A stretch of DNA of 64,000 nt from Alnus glutinosa (GCF_958979055.1 NC_084897.1:21439628-21503627); one strand, 5' to 3'. Shown: positions 11,531-24,100, counted from the first letter of the stretch. Notes: generated from the letters alone by a model not told the origin. Made by a program: numbers and translations.

Positions 11531-11955
11531 GAGAAAAAGCCAGAAGAAGCTGCTTTTGCTGGAATGAAGCAGCCCTGGAATTTTTACATAATGACGGATG
11601 TACCCCTGAATTTGGTTTAAGAAAAGGTTAGGCCAAAACTCATGTTTGAACTACATTTCTGATTTGGTACATAAAATAGTTAGTTCATGATTTCCATCAG
11701 GAAAATGAATGGCTATTATTAAGAATAAGAGAAAATGGAATGAAATAGTTGTTGGAAAAATTATCATATCCAAAGCTCACAAGTGGGCCCACCTGATCCA
11801 TCAAACCCGAAAATGAGTAATATTTCATTAGAGGCCCATGAAGATTCGGGTTGTCGTAAATGCCTCATATTTAGCCAAGAAGAATCTCGAATAAAAAACA
11901 CCTTGGATGCTCTTTACTTCGAGAATCTTATGAATATCCCTCAGTTGCCATAAAT
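11531..11955. other. intergenic upstream of H2A
   Basis: No gene seen. A TGTTGGAAAAATTATC phrase at about 11752 could be an LTR start belonging with the LTR-like end near 12640, but I could not verify the pairing. Confidence 0.3.
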
Positions 11956-11964
11956 GTAGATAAA

Positions 11965-12146
11965 GATAAATGCTATAAGTACTAAATCTGTTACTAAGAA
12001 ATTGATACTAAGATGATGTAGAACTTATTCATTAAAGATTATCAAAACAATTAATAAAAAGAAATGTTACGGGTGCCAATGAATAAGCTCTACATCATCT
12101 TAGTACTCATCTCTTAGTAACAGATTTAGTATCTCTATCATTTATT
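11965..12146. mobile_element. foldback MITE (182 bp)
   Basis: Nearly the whole element is an inverted repeat; both arms contain ACTAAATCTGTTACTAAGA and ACTAAGATGATGTAGA. An imperfect 9-bp duplication, GTAGATAAA at 11956-11964 and GGAGATAAA at 12147-12155 (8 of 9), supports Mutator-type insertion. No coding capacity. Confidence 0.75.
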
Positions 12147-12539
12147 GGAGATAAATACAACTTATGAGTCTTGGGACATCATTGTCCCGGGAATACAAGA
12201 AGAATCCATACGAAATGCCAATATCCAAATGGTCCGAGACTGGATTTCTTGGGATCACCACGAGGTGATTGAGATAAAATATGATGGGATCCTTATCCTG
12301 GAATTATCGCAGGGAATTATGAGAATATATGATCCATAATCACTAGAAATGTGCTGGAAGGTCTAATCCCAGAAATACCGAGATTACCTCTTATCCCACA
12401 CGATATGAGATAAGAGATTTGATTGAACTCAGCTAAAGAGTAGTCCTACCCGAGCAGGACTTCCAAAGGGATAAGATCTAATCCCACACAATATGGGATT
12501 AAAGTCTTAATCAAATTCTAATAAGAACATTCTCAGTAT

Positions 12540-12720
12540 ACAAAAACTACATGCCTATAAATAGGCCACTATCCCAGGTATCAAATCTCTATGATTTTCT
12601 CATGTGCTCTTATATTCCCCGTATTTTGTCTACAATAATCTGACTTAGGCATCGGAGTGAGACTCCATCGGCACACCTGACAAGCTATGGTGTTTAATCT
12701 TTTTTATCTTGTAGGTGGCG
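12540..12720 (+). mobile_element. 3' end fragment of a Tat-like LTR
   Basis: Contains ACATGCCTATAAATAGGCC (a promoter-like TATA) followed about 80 bp later by CTGACTTAGGCATCGGAG and GGCACACCTGACAAGC. The arrangement is that of a gypsy LTR with its R/U5 end. It matches the phrase at 621 and, inverted, at 45780. It may be a solo LTR starting near 11752, itself hit by the MITE at 11965. Confidence 0.45.
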
Positions 12721-13002
12721 AAGAGAGCGCATTCGGATATGACACGTCATCATACCAAAAACTGTAAAAATAATAATTATTCTTATTCTTAAGTTCAGTA
12801 AAAATACATATGCTTTCATTGAAATTATACCAAAATTACTAAAATATTGAAGATACATATATATGATCTTCCATTTTCCAATGCTTTCTAAGCATCCAAA
12901 CAAAAACTAAAAACACCAAACGTAAACTCGTTTTACTTCGACACTCGCACTCTAACTCATTTCAAACTGAGATTGTTCAAACGCTCAAGGAATTGCCAGA
13001 AA

Positions 13003-13016
13003 ACAGAGAGAGAGAG

Positions 13017-13051
<35 letters not shown>

Positions 13052-13081
13052 AAACAAACAAACAAACAAACAAACAAACAA
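13003..13081. repeat. GA, poly(A) and (CAAA)n compound microsatellite
   Basis: A short GA run, then about 30 A residues, then roughly seven CAAA units. Simple sequence, slippage-prone. Confidence 0.85.
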
Positions 13082-13369
13082 TAGATAATGAAAATTAGTC
13101 AACATCTGAATTAGATGTGAAATATTCTAGTAGATGAGGAAAAAATTGACGAGAGAGATATCTAAAAGAGGGAGGAGAAATTCAATTTGTTTAGAAGCTC
13201 TGAATATTTTTTTGGGCTGAAATTTTGATGATCTCATGCTTGAAGAGAAATTCAATTTGTTCAAAAGCTTTGAATTTGATTTTGCTTTGTTTTGGTATTG
13301 ATTCTCAGTAGCCATGTTATTTCATCTTATTATAATTATTATTTTATAATTATAGATTTGTAGAAAAAA

Positions 13370-13545
13370 AAAAAATAAAGATTTTTCTTATAAGAATAGC
13401 TATTCCTCTAATTTTTTATAAGAATAACTATTGATCTTCGTATGAAAATATTTTATTAGGAATGGTGTAAACCAAACAAATAATGATTTTTATATGGGAA
13501 TAGTCATTCTATTCCAGAGACCTATTCTGCGAATCAAACGAGCCA
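13370..13545. mobile_element. truncated relative of the Tourist element
   Basis: The right end CTGCGAATCAAACGAGCC resembles the 5473-6752 element's terminal repeat (CCGCAAACCAAACGAGGCC), and is preceded by GGAATAGTCATTC subterminal motifs as in that element. No left end was found, so it is degraded or truncated. Confidence 0.45.
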
Positions 13546-13559
13546 ATATTGAACACGGA

Positions 13560-16475
13560 ATGGTTCACCTAGTAAGCTAATATCATAATATCTACTCTAA
13601 ATCATTAAAATCACAAACTAAAACCTCAAACAACAACAACCTCCAACTAACTCATCATCACTAACAAACATTTTCTTCTTCTTCAAGTAATCGAACTTCA
13701 TTAAAATCAAATGGTGCACCCAAATACACATAATTCAGGAAACATATGCTAGAGAAATACCTAACTTGGATAAGGAACACAAAAGAAAAAATCACGGAAA
13801 CTATAAAGGGCATTAAGACCTACATTATACGTTGGACACCTCAAGACACGTAATACTAACTAGGCATCTGACTGCTAACATTTTGCCCTTAGTATCAAAG
13901 GTCGGAGCCCGAGGCAACCTTAGTTGCTAGTATACACAAAATTTTCAACGCCCGACCAGTTGAATATATAGTTTGGCCATGGGAATATATTTCTCTCAAT
14001 TTCAAATGAGAACGGAAAATATTTATTTCATTTTCATAATTTAAAATTGGTGCATATAATGTTGTATATGAAGTCAATGTTGGCACGTCTTTTAAATAAT
14101 GTAAAAGAGAAAACCTACAATCCAAACCTACTGCAAACATCACTTTTACAGTCTCTAATAAAACACTGACACGATGGCTAAAAACACCATATTGAATGGT
14201 GTGGAAAACACACGATTTTAAGCCTAACAACTCTCTCACTCTCTCATTCTTCTCTCTGAGTGCCGTCTCACTCATTCTCTCTTGTCGGATCTCTCTCTGT
14301 TGCCGAATCTCTCTTTCCCTCTCTGGATCTCTATCTCGGTCAGTCAATGGCGCACAGAGGACCAGTTGATCACTGGCAGCAAAGATGAAATTTTTGGTGG
14401 AGGCAAGGACACCACTTCATGTGCGGTGGTCAATTGCAGTGTGATGAGGGGTTTATAGGTTTCTGTTTGTGGGTTTTGCGGTTTGGGTATCAACGGTGGC
14501 TGGGATTTGGGTATTGGCAATGGTTGCGGAACGATTGTTGACTGTTTGGGATTTTCTTATGGGGTTTCTTTTTGGATTTGGGTATTTCTTTGATTTGTTT
14601 GGATTGGGGGTGGTGGAATGATTGGCAGATTGGAGGCTTGGTTGTTCATCGGTGGTGGCTTGGATGGGTCGTATGGTCGTATTGGCAGTGGTTGGGTGTT
14701 GATTTCCTTTGATTGTTGAATGGAAGTGGTTGCTGGATGGGTCGTATGGGGTTGAGTATCACAGTGGGATGGTTCGGTGGACTGGGTGTGGCTGTTGACA
14801 ACGCAAATTGTTGGAAAACTGATTGAGGCGGAGTGGAGATGAGAAAAGTGATCGATGGGTTGGTTTGGCCAAAAGATCCAATGTTTTCATCATATTATTC
14901 TGTATAGTGTTTTTTCTGATATGTCGAAATCATGATTGGAAGCAGTAAAAGTGATGTTTTACAGCCCGTCAATGTAAAAACATGTACATCGTTAGAGCAC
15001 TTGCAGCAGATACTCAACAATTTTCCTTAAATTTAGGGAACAAAATTAATTTTTACTTCCCTATAAAAAAATATTTCACAATAGATTCCCTTATGAGAGC
15101 CTATTTGATACGAATGGGCTGTAAAACTAAACTTTTACAGCCTCCAATGAAACATTGAGACGTCATCTAAACACACACAAAAACATTAGGCATGAAAATA
15201 CCATATTTTTTTTACCAAAAAACAAAACTAATGAACAAAACAGCACTTTTTGAGTTTTCTCCTTTGCAAAAGACCCATCGGATCTGCCAAAAAAAAAAAA
15301 CCACTACCTGCTTAGCCAAACTGCCCCCCCCTCCCGACTTACGGCCTTTACGCTACTACTATTGTGATATGAGCGGTTCAAATTGGTTTGATCTTTCCCA
15401 GTTATCCTAGCCGGAACTTGTATGCAGCACTTGTATGAAGGTGCATGCATAAAAGTTTGGAACTCTTTTCTTAGCTAAATCTTAAGGACAGGACCCTACT
15501 CTATTCTCGAACCCTTTGCCGGGCTTAACCCTGCCCGCATTTCCTTTTAAAGGGGGCCAAAGAAATGTCTCCACTTGCTGCCAACAGTCTTTCTCTGGAA
15601 TTATACTGAACGGGTCGATCCTCCCCTCTCGTTTGTTTTAGCAACTTATCCTAAGGTCTCCTCACCAATAGCTCCCCACTGATGACAAAGAAACCAACCT
15701 GCCTGCTGTGGCAGGACAGGTTTTTTGTTGCACAATAAGACTTGAACGACTGAGCTTGTATCTCCTTTGTGTTTGATTCGCCACCCAACGTCTTCACAAA
15801 ACAGAGCTTGCATCTATGCTTCTCTCATATTACAGATCTCTCGCATCTTATTATAGTTAAATTGACCTTGCATCTCCGTTAAGTGGGGTTTAGGGTGTTT
15901 AATGGGCAAAACAAACCAAGTGAGTTTAATTTGTTTCAAAGGTTGAGTGTTTTCATGTCTATTGTATTTTGTTATTTTTTATGACTTGTCCACTTATAAT
16001 TTGGCTGTTATAAAACGAGGGTTTACAGCCCATCCGGATAGAAGGTATTCACTTCCCTTATATTTCCTTATATCAACTAAATAATATTTATTTATTCTTA
16101 TTTTATTATTTTTCCTTTTGTCATTTTTATCATTATATAATTTATTGGGTAGTACTGTACATTGGGTACTATATACCCAAGGGTTTAGGAGAAATATAGG
16201 AAAACTGATGTATGTAATTTTTTATGACTTTTTTCAAATTTTTCCTATATCTAATGAATGAAACCATTTATAGGATGTATGTTATTAGTGCTCTTATATA
16301 CACCAACTTTAATTTTTTACTATAAAAATGAACACCGTCAATTTCAAATGAAATTGAGAAGATCCTTATCCCTTTCAATGGAGGTCCTTGCACTACCCAA
16401 TATTTGACACTTAGACACAAACACAAAGACCCTGTAGCATTGTAGCAAAAGGTTTTAACACTTAAAAAAAGAAAA
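13560..16475. other. long gene-free stretch with MITE remnants and possible organelle DNA
   Basis: Positions 14140-14880 are GT-rich with no supportable gene. At 14990-15110 a TTAGAGCACTTGCAGCAGA end, and at 16275-16290 TTAGTGCTCTTA, resemble the two termini of the element at 60695-62352. Between them, 15285-15830 has an even base composition unlike the flanks and could be an organelle-derived insert. Frames at 13895-14347 and 16268-16495 have no recognisable product. Confidence 0.35.
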
Positions 16476-16477
16476 AG

Positions 16478-16484
16478 AAAAAAA
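16478..16484 (-). terminator. Pol III terminator of tRNA-Gly
   Basis: A run of seven T on the transcribed strand (AAAAAAA on plus), starting about 16 nt past the tRNA 3' end. Further T runs follow. Confidence 0.55.
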
Positions 16485-16499
16485 GGGTTTAACACTAAT

Positions 16500-16570
16500 T
16501 GCGCATCCGGGGAATCGAACCCCGGTCAGTACCGTGGGAGGGTACTATGATACCACTACACTAGATGCGC
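16500..16570 (-). tRNA. tRNA-Gly(CCC)
   Basis: The 71-nt minus-strand sequence folds as a tRNA. The acceptor stem is GCGCATC with GATGCGC and discriminator A at 16500. The D arm contains GTGTAGTGGTATCAT (A box). The anticodon stem is GTACC/GGTAC around the loop CTCCCAC, giving anticodon CCC. The T arm contains GGTTCGATTCC (B box), with stem CCGGG/CCCGG. It has no intron. It decodes GGG glycine codons. All helices are intact, so it is likely functional. Confidence 0.95.
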
Positions 16571-16673
16571 TTGACTTAACACAAGTCTTGCAAATCTTTA
16601 CTTGTTGGGATACATCTGTTTTTGTTTCATTTAATAGAAGAAAAGGAATAAAGGAAGAAGAAAAAAAGAAAAA

Positions 16674-16720
16674 TCCGAGGAATAAAACCCTGTTCACTGT
16701 TCAGTACCGCTAGGCGCTAG
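16674..16720 (-). pseudogene. decayed tRNA-Gly(CCC)-like fragment
   Basis: About 110 bp to the right of the intact tRNA gene the plus strand reads TCCGAGGAATAAAACCCTG, then TTCAGTACCG, echoing the intact gene's TCCGGGGAATCGAACCCCGG and TCAGTACCG. The B box is mutated (TTCG to TTTT), extra bases separate the parts and the anticodon arm is lost. Best read as an old duplicate. Confidence 0.5.
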
Positions 16721-16811
16721 AGGGTGAAACTAGGATTTCTTATGTTGTGGACTCCCAAACTTGGACAAGGATCAACTACCCCAAACTTACATAAATAAAC
16801 ATAAGAAATAG

Positions 16812-17166
16812 GAGAGTTAATTCTAATGTCATTTTAAGGTTTTTTTTATGCTGGCATGATATCTTATTTCTAATAAAGAAAAACTACAACTTGATTTATT
16901 TTTTCTATTTTTATTAAAAAATACAGGGTGTTATGTCAGCATAGAATGACTCCAGAGGGAGTTCTAGCATTCCTCAATAAATATAGTCTTTTAATGCTAG
17001 ACCTCCTTCTAGTGTCCTTCTGAAGTCCTTCTATATTGACATATCACCCTGTATTTTTTAATAAAAACATGAGAGAAATTAAGCTGTAGTTTTTCTTTAT
17101 TAAAAATAAAGTGTCATATTAGCATAGAAAAACCCCAGAAGGACACTAGTTAGAATGAGCTCTAAC
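16812..17166. mobile_element. foldback MITE, about 355 bp
   Basis: Two arms are inverted copies sharing AATAAAGAAAAACTACA and TTATTAAAAAATACAGGGTG. The loop near 16990 is short. No coding capacity and no clear target duplication seen by eye. The arms have diverged, so it is an older insertion. Confidence 0.65.
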
Positions 17167-17483
17167 ATTTATTTTCTATCTATGTGCACACACTTTTTTT
17201 TTCTTTTTCTTTTCCTTTTTAGTATTATACACACAAAAAAAAAAAAAAAAAAAAAAAATCTTAAATTTAATTTCATATCAACTCATATGTCATAATTAAA
17301 TATACACAAAAATTACATGCCATAAGGCAGAAATCAATTTGACACAAAGTGTAAGAGTATAAATCATTATGTGAGAAACAAGGACTATAAGCATAAAGAT
17401 AACTAATTTTTCATTGAGTAAAAACTGTATCCGACAGTTTCTTATTAGTATAATCATACGTTATATCCACCTCTACTTTGTAT

Positions 17484-17660
17484 GGTTGCCCTGATGGTAA
17501 ATGTGCTCATTTTCAACTCGATAGGCGTAGGTTCGAACTCTACAAAAGCTATTTTGCAATCAACATTGTACTTAATGTTAAGTTATGAATGGTCAAAACG
17601 GATTTCGAACCCCTTCTCCAAGTTTGGTACAAGATGGATTTAACCATAGAGCCACTAAAC
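17484..17660. repeat. tRNA-like (SINE-type) A/B-box pair
   Basis: On plus, TTGCCCTGATGGTAAATGT followed about 35 bp later by GTAGGTTCGAACTC fits Pol III A and B boxes. On minus, from about 17660, TAGTGGCTCTATGGTTAAAT and GGGGTTCGAAATCC form a second pair facing the first. This could be two SINE heads in opposite orientation or decayed tRNA-derived sequence. Confidence 0.4.
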
Positions 17661-17729
17661 AGTACTTTCAATGATACAATTTAAATATATTTATATAAGA
17701 CGGGACTGGCAGTATTAAAATAATATTTT

Positions 17730-18250
17730 GAAATAATTATATCATTAGTCCCTGGAGTATACCATAATTACGAATTACTTTCTATGATTTAAAAAGTTCA
17801 TGGAAGATCATTGTGGTAAATTATAATTACAAATTGATCCATAAAGTCAAATTCTATTAAAAAATTTGACAGATTCTGGTTAAATGCCACGTCAGCGCCA
17901 TATCAAATCAATTAGATGGTGACACGTGTTCATCTTAATAAAAAATTATAAATTTATTAAAAAATAAATAAGTAATTTTTTTTGATTTTTTTTTTTTAAA
18001 TAAGTTTATTTATTTATTTTTTAATAAATTTATATTTTTTTATTCAGATGGACACGTGTCGCCATCTAATTGGTTTGATATAGCGCTGACGTGACATTTA
18101 ACAGAATTTGTCAAAACTTTTAACGGAATTTGATTTCAAGGATCGATTTGTAATTATAGTTTACCACAAGGACCTTCTATTAACTTTTTAAACCATGGAG
18201 AATGATTCATAATTATGACATACTCCAAGAATCAATGTTTCAATAATTCC
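17730..18250. mobile_element. Mutator-like MITE, same family as 7068-8687
   Basis: The inverted ends contain ATTAGTCCCTGGAGTAT and CACGTCAGCGC, with an imperfect 9-bp duplication TAATATTTT (17721-17729) and TAATACTTT (18251-18259). It lacks the GC-rich core: its middle is only AT-rich poly(T)/ATTTATTT. It is more diverged than the nested copies, so probably older. Confidence 0.72.
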
Positions 18251-19560
18251 TAATACTTTTGTAAGCGTTTTAAAAAAAATTAGGGTTATCGTGACCCAAA
18301 AAGAGTGCTAGCTCCGCCCAAAATCAGAAACCAACACTCTTTGTCCTTTGGGAGCAGGCTACACATTCATGCTGCGTGTTTTTCTCAAGCTTTAGCAAGT
18401 GCTTGAAGAGCAAATCAACTTACTAAGGGCATGTTTGGATAACTCGTGTTTTTTTTATTATATTTTATTATTTTTGAAAAATATGTTTGGGTGAATTTTT
18501 TAAATTTAAATTATATTCAAGTTTTATCTAATATTTTTTTCAATTTTGTATCAAGTTCACCAAACCATCCAACATAATTTTAAGAAACAAATTTTTCTCG
18601 TTAACTACAATTTTAAATATAATAAAAAATAGCAGAATATAATACAAAAAAATTACACACCTAAACGAGTCATAACATTGTGCTATAATTTCTCAATAAT
18701 AACGTATTGTCCTTCCAATTTCGTCAATTCGATTTTTTTTTCCTAAGCAAATTAGGAATGGGTATAGAGAATCAAAACATAGAAAAATTGGTAAGCTCTC
18801 CAATAACAAACCCAAAACAAATATTAGAATACGTGCTAGCAATACAACTAAATAGTAGGCAATGGCCAATGGGCCAAAAACTACCTGGGCTTATCTGAAA
18901 GGGTTATTGAAAGTGGTTAATTACCGAAGCAAAGCCATGAAACATCGGAAGGGAAATGAACCTCGAAAGGCCCCCCAAGCCTTCTTGAGCCCCCACAAAC
19001 AAGCAACTAACTAGACACCCAAATGGATGCCGACGAAAGAAAGGCATTGATGGTTTATGAAAAGGATCTGTCGTAGAGGAGTACCGATCTCCAGTAGAAT
19101 AAGTCTCCAACCCAAGATCACACCCCTTTCCTTTTTTCTATTTTTCTTAATTTTTTTTTAAAAAAATAGTAATACTAATATTTTTAGTTTAATATGTTTG
19201 TATTTATTTATTAAGAGTGACACATGTCGCTATCTTATTGGTGCTGACGTGATACCTAAAAGAAAAAAAAAATATTATGAGTTAGATCAATTCTATATGA
19301 ACCAGCCATATTCAAGAGAAAAAAAAAATTAAAGGAAAAAGAAGAAGATATTGTATGAGTTATATCAATTCTACAGCTTCGTTGGCTTAGGAAAATAAAG
19401 CTGTATATAAGGATTGGAATATTTAATGCCAAATTACAATATGATCGAATTAATTATCAGATAATTTAGACAAAGTGTTCCACAAAACAACACTGGAAAG
19501 GGGGCTGGCTAGGCTCATAATTAATAGAATTCAACATCTATATATATATATATATTGTTT
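18251..19560. other. intergenic; possible organelle-like patch and MITE scrap
   Basis: At 18900-19130 a balanced-composition patch has a 68-codon frame on the minus strand containing FRRHPFGCLVSCLFVGAQEG, unlike the surrounding DNA. I suspect organelle-derived DNA but cannot confirm it. At 19205-19250 a GACACATGTCGC...GCTGACGTG phrase is a scrap of the 7068-type MITE. Otherwise no feature. Confidence 0.35.
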
Positions 19561-19563
19561 TGA

Positions 19564-19947
19564 CTATATATAATGAATTGGAATAATATTGGATCCTTCG
19601 CCTTGATGATCAAGTACTTCTTCAGGGAAAGAGGTGATGATCTTCAGTTGCATTCTTCTCAAATTAACAGCGAACTCCATTGCCTCATTCATGGCAGCTC
19701 GAGCACCAGCCAATGCCTCCTCAAGCTCCTTATTGATCAAGTAATACGTGCATATTTGGCTTAGAATCCGGTCGTGTCTTTCTTGGAACCTTTGCACCCT
19801 GTCTTCTGCGTGTTCCAAGGCCTCGCTGATGAGTCTTAGCTTCTCTGCTGTGATTTGTTGCCGATGCCATCGCTGCAAGATTGGCACACACAAGAAGAAC
19901 GATGCTGATATGCCGACTATGGCAAAAACGATGCGGCCATAATCCAT
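19564..19947 (-). CDS. small single-pass membrane protein of unknown function (127 aa)
   Basis: One exon. The N-terminus MDYGRIVFAIVGISASFFLC begins a hydrophobic segment (about residues 6-26) that can act as a signal anchor. It is followed by a long charged helix, about 30-105, rich in Glu, Arg, Ala and Leu (EALEHAEDRVQRFQERHD, EEALAGARAAMNEAM) that would form a coiled coil, then a short tail ending NIIPIHYI. Composition is clearly richer in G+C than the flanks, and codon content looks genuine. I do not recognise the family; similar short membrane-plus-coiled-coil proteins exist in plants. It stands alone, with TA repeats close on both sides. Its function is unknown. Confidence 0.7.
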   Translation of the reverse strand: MDYGRIVFAIVGISASFFLCVPILQRWHRQQITAEKLRLISEALEHAEDRVQRFQERHDRILSQICTYYLINKELEEALAGARAAMNEAMEFAVNLRRMQLKIITSFPEEVLDHQGEGSNIIPIHYI

Positions 19948-21198
19948 GATTTTTTATTATTATTATTTATATATATATATATATATATAATTTTTTCTGA
20001 ATATATGAAAGAAACTATATATGAAGAAGGATAAAGAATACGTAATGTCTTGGGATTCTTTGCTTTGAATGAGGGGCTATATTCCTTACTTTTGTCTCTC
20101 TTTTATTACGTGGGAGAATCATGGGGTGCGTCATGAAATTGTCTTGGTTGTCGTACATATCAAAACTACTCAAATTTACTATATGTGTGGTTAAGTGACC
20201 TCAAGAAATTTTTTAAAGTAGTTAGGCATGTACTAAAATGAAAGTTTGACTTCTGAAATGAGAATGATGAATCATATTAGCATTAGCCGTTTTGGGTCCC
20301 ATTAATGCCCTGATGGAGCTGGGTCCGGCTATGACTCAGTCGGACTTAAAAGAGCGCATGCGGTTCCCACTATCTAGACTCTTCTTGTGTGGCTCCTAAT
20401 GGACATATGCTACTATAATCATGCCCAGATAAAATAACTACAATTGATTTTTTCTGCTATCTTACTACTCAAATGTTCTGAGCGGATATTTTCATGCATG
20501 CCTCACCTTGAAGAAAATTCTTTATATATTTTCATGCATGCATGTCTCTCTCTCTCAAGAAATATTGGGCGATGATTTAAATTATTTGACTACTTTCATT
20601 TCTTTCTACTTGAACATTTCAAATTGCTGAAAAAGGGAAGGTTATTATATATAAAAGGCAATCCATGGCCAGGTAATTAAATGAGACTTTTGGTCTCCTT
20701 CCAAAGCTTTGTCCTGTCACACCGACAAGTTTCTTTGCTTATTTTTCTTCTCTTTTGTAGTTATTTTCGATTGACATTTTGGTACGAGGAAAACTGTTCT
20801 AACAAACGGTAATATTCCCATTTGTTCGAATAAGAAAGCTTGGACAGAGCTCTCTTGTTCGAATAAGAAAGCTTCTCTCACGTACCCTTGCTCAAAAAAG
20901 AAATGGCGAAAATAAGAGAAGGAATACCCAATTACAAGATACCTTTCTTCCCTTCGTTGTACCTCCTGTCACTAAACAGTCCAAGATGTTTCCCTTCAAT
21001 TCTATAGATATTACTAATTCCTTTTCTATTCCCCAAGTTTGAAGTGAACAGGTTCTGTAATTGATTTCAAATTTCATACACAAAACTCTTCTCTTTCCTA
21101 TTTCAAGCATTGATATGGAACCATCAAAACAACCCAATTGTACATTCAATACATATATTGTAATTGTACGCCTCAACAAATTCAACGGCCTTGATTTG
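19948..21198. other. intergenic
   Basis: Begins with an (AT)n run at 19966-19990, upstream of the small membrane protein gene. Includes a duplicated CGAATAAGAAAGCTT phrase at about 20827 and 20858. Positions 20700-21198 are the downstream flank of the helicase gene. Nothing else supportable. Confidence 0.4.
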
Positions 21199-24100
21199 TC
21201 ACTTATATTTTGATAACTTAGCTTCTATCCTTCCTCGAACAGTTTTCGAAAGTGGGTTTTGTTTACTTGATTTTCTACCTTGCGACTTTCGCGGTGCTCG
21301 ACGCTTTCGTTTCCATGCCCCACGTGCCCCATCTGGCTTTCCATTCCGTTGCACTTGCATCCTCTCTAAGCGTTGACGACGGATCTCAGGATCTGCCCAG
21401 CCTTTTCCCCATTCTGAAAAAGATGAATAAGACTTGGGCTTACTCACTGAGAGCAGCATATCTGCTTCAGGATAAACATTGAAAGATTGCTCCCTTCTAG
21501 ATTGCAAAAACTCCAGGCCAATTTTCGTTGGCTCTGGGAATTTAATCTGAACATGAATCTGCACAAGAGAAGGCAGTTAAAAATAATGGCACACGAGCTA
21601 GCAACATACAGGCACAAATAGTCAACACCACATGCACAGGGCACAATCAAATGTGCAAACATTGCTCACAGTTTTAGACGTGTAAACATACTTGCCCAAA
21701 TACACGGTTGAACAACTAGTCAACTATTTCTGGCCCTAGTTGAATTGTACAAGGGATGGACATTTATGATCTTCAACTACTAATTTTGGTTTAGAAAACT
21801 ATAAGAAAGTAAGACTTTATGTTGTTGCATGACATCCACGACCAAATATATTTAGCCCCCATATAGTGTCTTGAATCTGAAAATTATATCAGGGATATAA
21901 ATTTCTTACAAACTGGGTTATAGGAATTCCTCCAACCCAGTATCTAAAAGTGTCATGTGTCTCTTAAACATATGAGACGCACGCTAAAGGACACATGGCA
22001 CTCTCAAAACCTGGGTTGGAGGAATTTTCTTACCACCCAGTTTGTAATAAATTTTTTGCCTTACATCAGTGCAAGGATGAGCATTAAAATACCCCAAAGT
22101 CCTTCACAACTTAAAAGACCAGACTCCCGCCATAGTCCTCCAGTAAAATGCTGGTGGGGCTATTGGACCGGCAGCTGGTGAAAACTCAGCAAAATTACAA
22201 GCCAGACTAGCCTAGTTCTCCATGTAATTCTCTGGGGATAAGATCTCCCAAGGTGTTGCCTCCCCCTTGATCAACTATATCAACTAAAAATTGCAACTGG
22301 AAAAGGAAAAATCATTTTCCAATTGTATACCTTGTTATCTGCCTCTCGGATGTACCCTTCATCTTCCATAATTCGTGCAAGACCTTGCCACCAAAGCAGA
22401 TCAGTTGCCACAAATTTTTGAGACTGTACATGGTCAAGAGATGAAAAAGAAGAAGCAAATAGCAATAATTTGAGAAAAATGTCTTATACACCATATCAAA
22501 AAATCTGAAACGTATGTTTCCACACAGAGAGAGAGAGAGAGAGAGTTTATTTAGTATCACCTGCTCCCTTATTTTACTGACAAGCACTCTAAGGTTTGGC
22601 ATTTCCATAGGTTTCCGTCGCTTAATGTCAATGCACATGGTATCATTGTATAGCCCATCCGTGAAACTCCTCTTCTCCTGAAATTCAACACAAATCTCAT
22701 TTAAAATAATATTAATTAACAACCCTCTCTCCAAAAGCGCATATTACGTCCGTCAAATACTTAAAATTTCAATACAAGAATTGTCTTAGCAGGTTGGCAA
22801 TAAGTTCCCAAGATGGGTATTAGCATTTAGTTGACCAAAGTGTTTCTCAGACAGAATATCCACACATATATGTATAATTTTTACACACACACATACATAC
22901 ATGTATGTATGCAGTATGTATGCATTTGTGTATGTGTATACCATGGTAGAAAAATACGCTGGTAAAACATATCAAGAACGATCAAATCACCTATTCATCA
23001 GATGGTCAAAAGCATAGTGTCCGGCAGCTATATTGCCACACTAAAACCAAATATTTATGACAAGAAATGAAGTATCTTGACTCAACTGAAATAACCATGA
23101 ACGTTACTTACATAATGAGCTGCAATAACCTGCATCAAAAGATCAGCCTCCTCTTTCAAATTCTGCATTTCAGGAGGTCCATCAACACAAACATCACACC
23201 TGCATGTTAGATGAGGTTATCCCATTTAGTACATAATTAGAAGGGATTAATAACCATGGCAATGGAGCAGACTCATTGCTTAATATTTATAGATAATAAT
23301 TACAAGATTCCTACTCTGAAAAATTTTACTAGAAAAATTATCAACAAATCCTACAAAAGAAAGGAAGCATTACGTACAAGAGACACTTCCCATAACTTAA
23401 ATCCTCCCCAAAGTACTCCACAAGTGTCTTAGCCCGACAACAAGAAGTATTCACGCCATATCTGCAATTTTTGCAAAATCTTTGTAAGAAGCTGACCAAG
23501 AAGGGAAAAAAAAGTGGCTGCAAGGAAATGCGTCTGACATTAACCTGAAGCAGTCAGATAGCATCTTATATGCTTTTTTAGTCTGATCTTCACTTCTTTT
23601 ACTCGGCAAGAGTGATGGCACTCGAGTTTGGTTTGCATATAGAGCTGCTTGGCAAAAACATGACAGATTCTGTTTAACTTTTTTATATATGGACGATAAA
23701 ACACCACAATCAATTTGTTTTATGTTTACAGCACTGCATTTCTTTAACTAGACTTCACAACACAAACCATTGTCCGTAAAGCAATACAAGGTGAAAAAGA
23801 AGTTAAAAAAAAAGGACGTGGAAGCAGCAAGCAAGTAGAATAAATTGTGGACGAAGAATTCCAATTATATTTAGGTAAAAATACACAATTTACCAAAAAA
23901 AAAAAAAAGAACTTACTGCATTCTGCTAATTTCCCATCCCTGCCAGCTCTACCTGCTTCTTGATAATATGCCTCCAAACTCTGTAAGCAAACCAATGGTT
24001 AAAAGAAGCTCACAGCCAAAAAACTGATTCCTTTTTCTTTTCTTTTTCTCTCTCTTTTTTTTTTTTTTTTTTAATCACAAATTTGGTAGGCAGAAGAGCA

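Noticed and set aside
19748..19942. Plus-strand frames over the small membrane protein
   Set aside because: Shadows: the minus frame has the membrane and coiled-coil structure and longer length.
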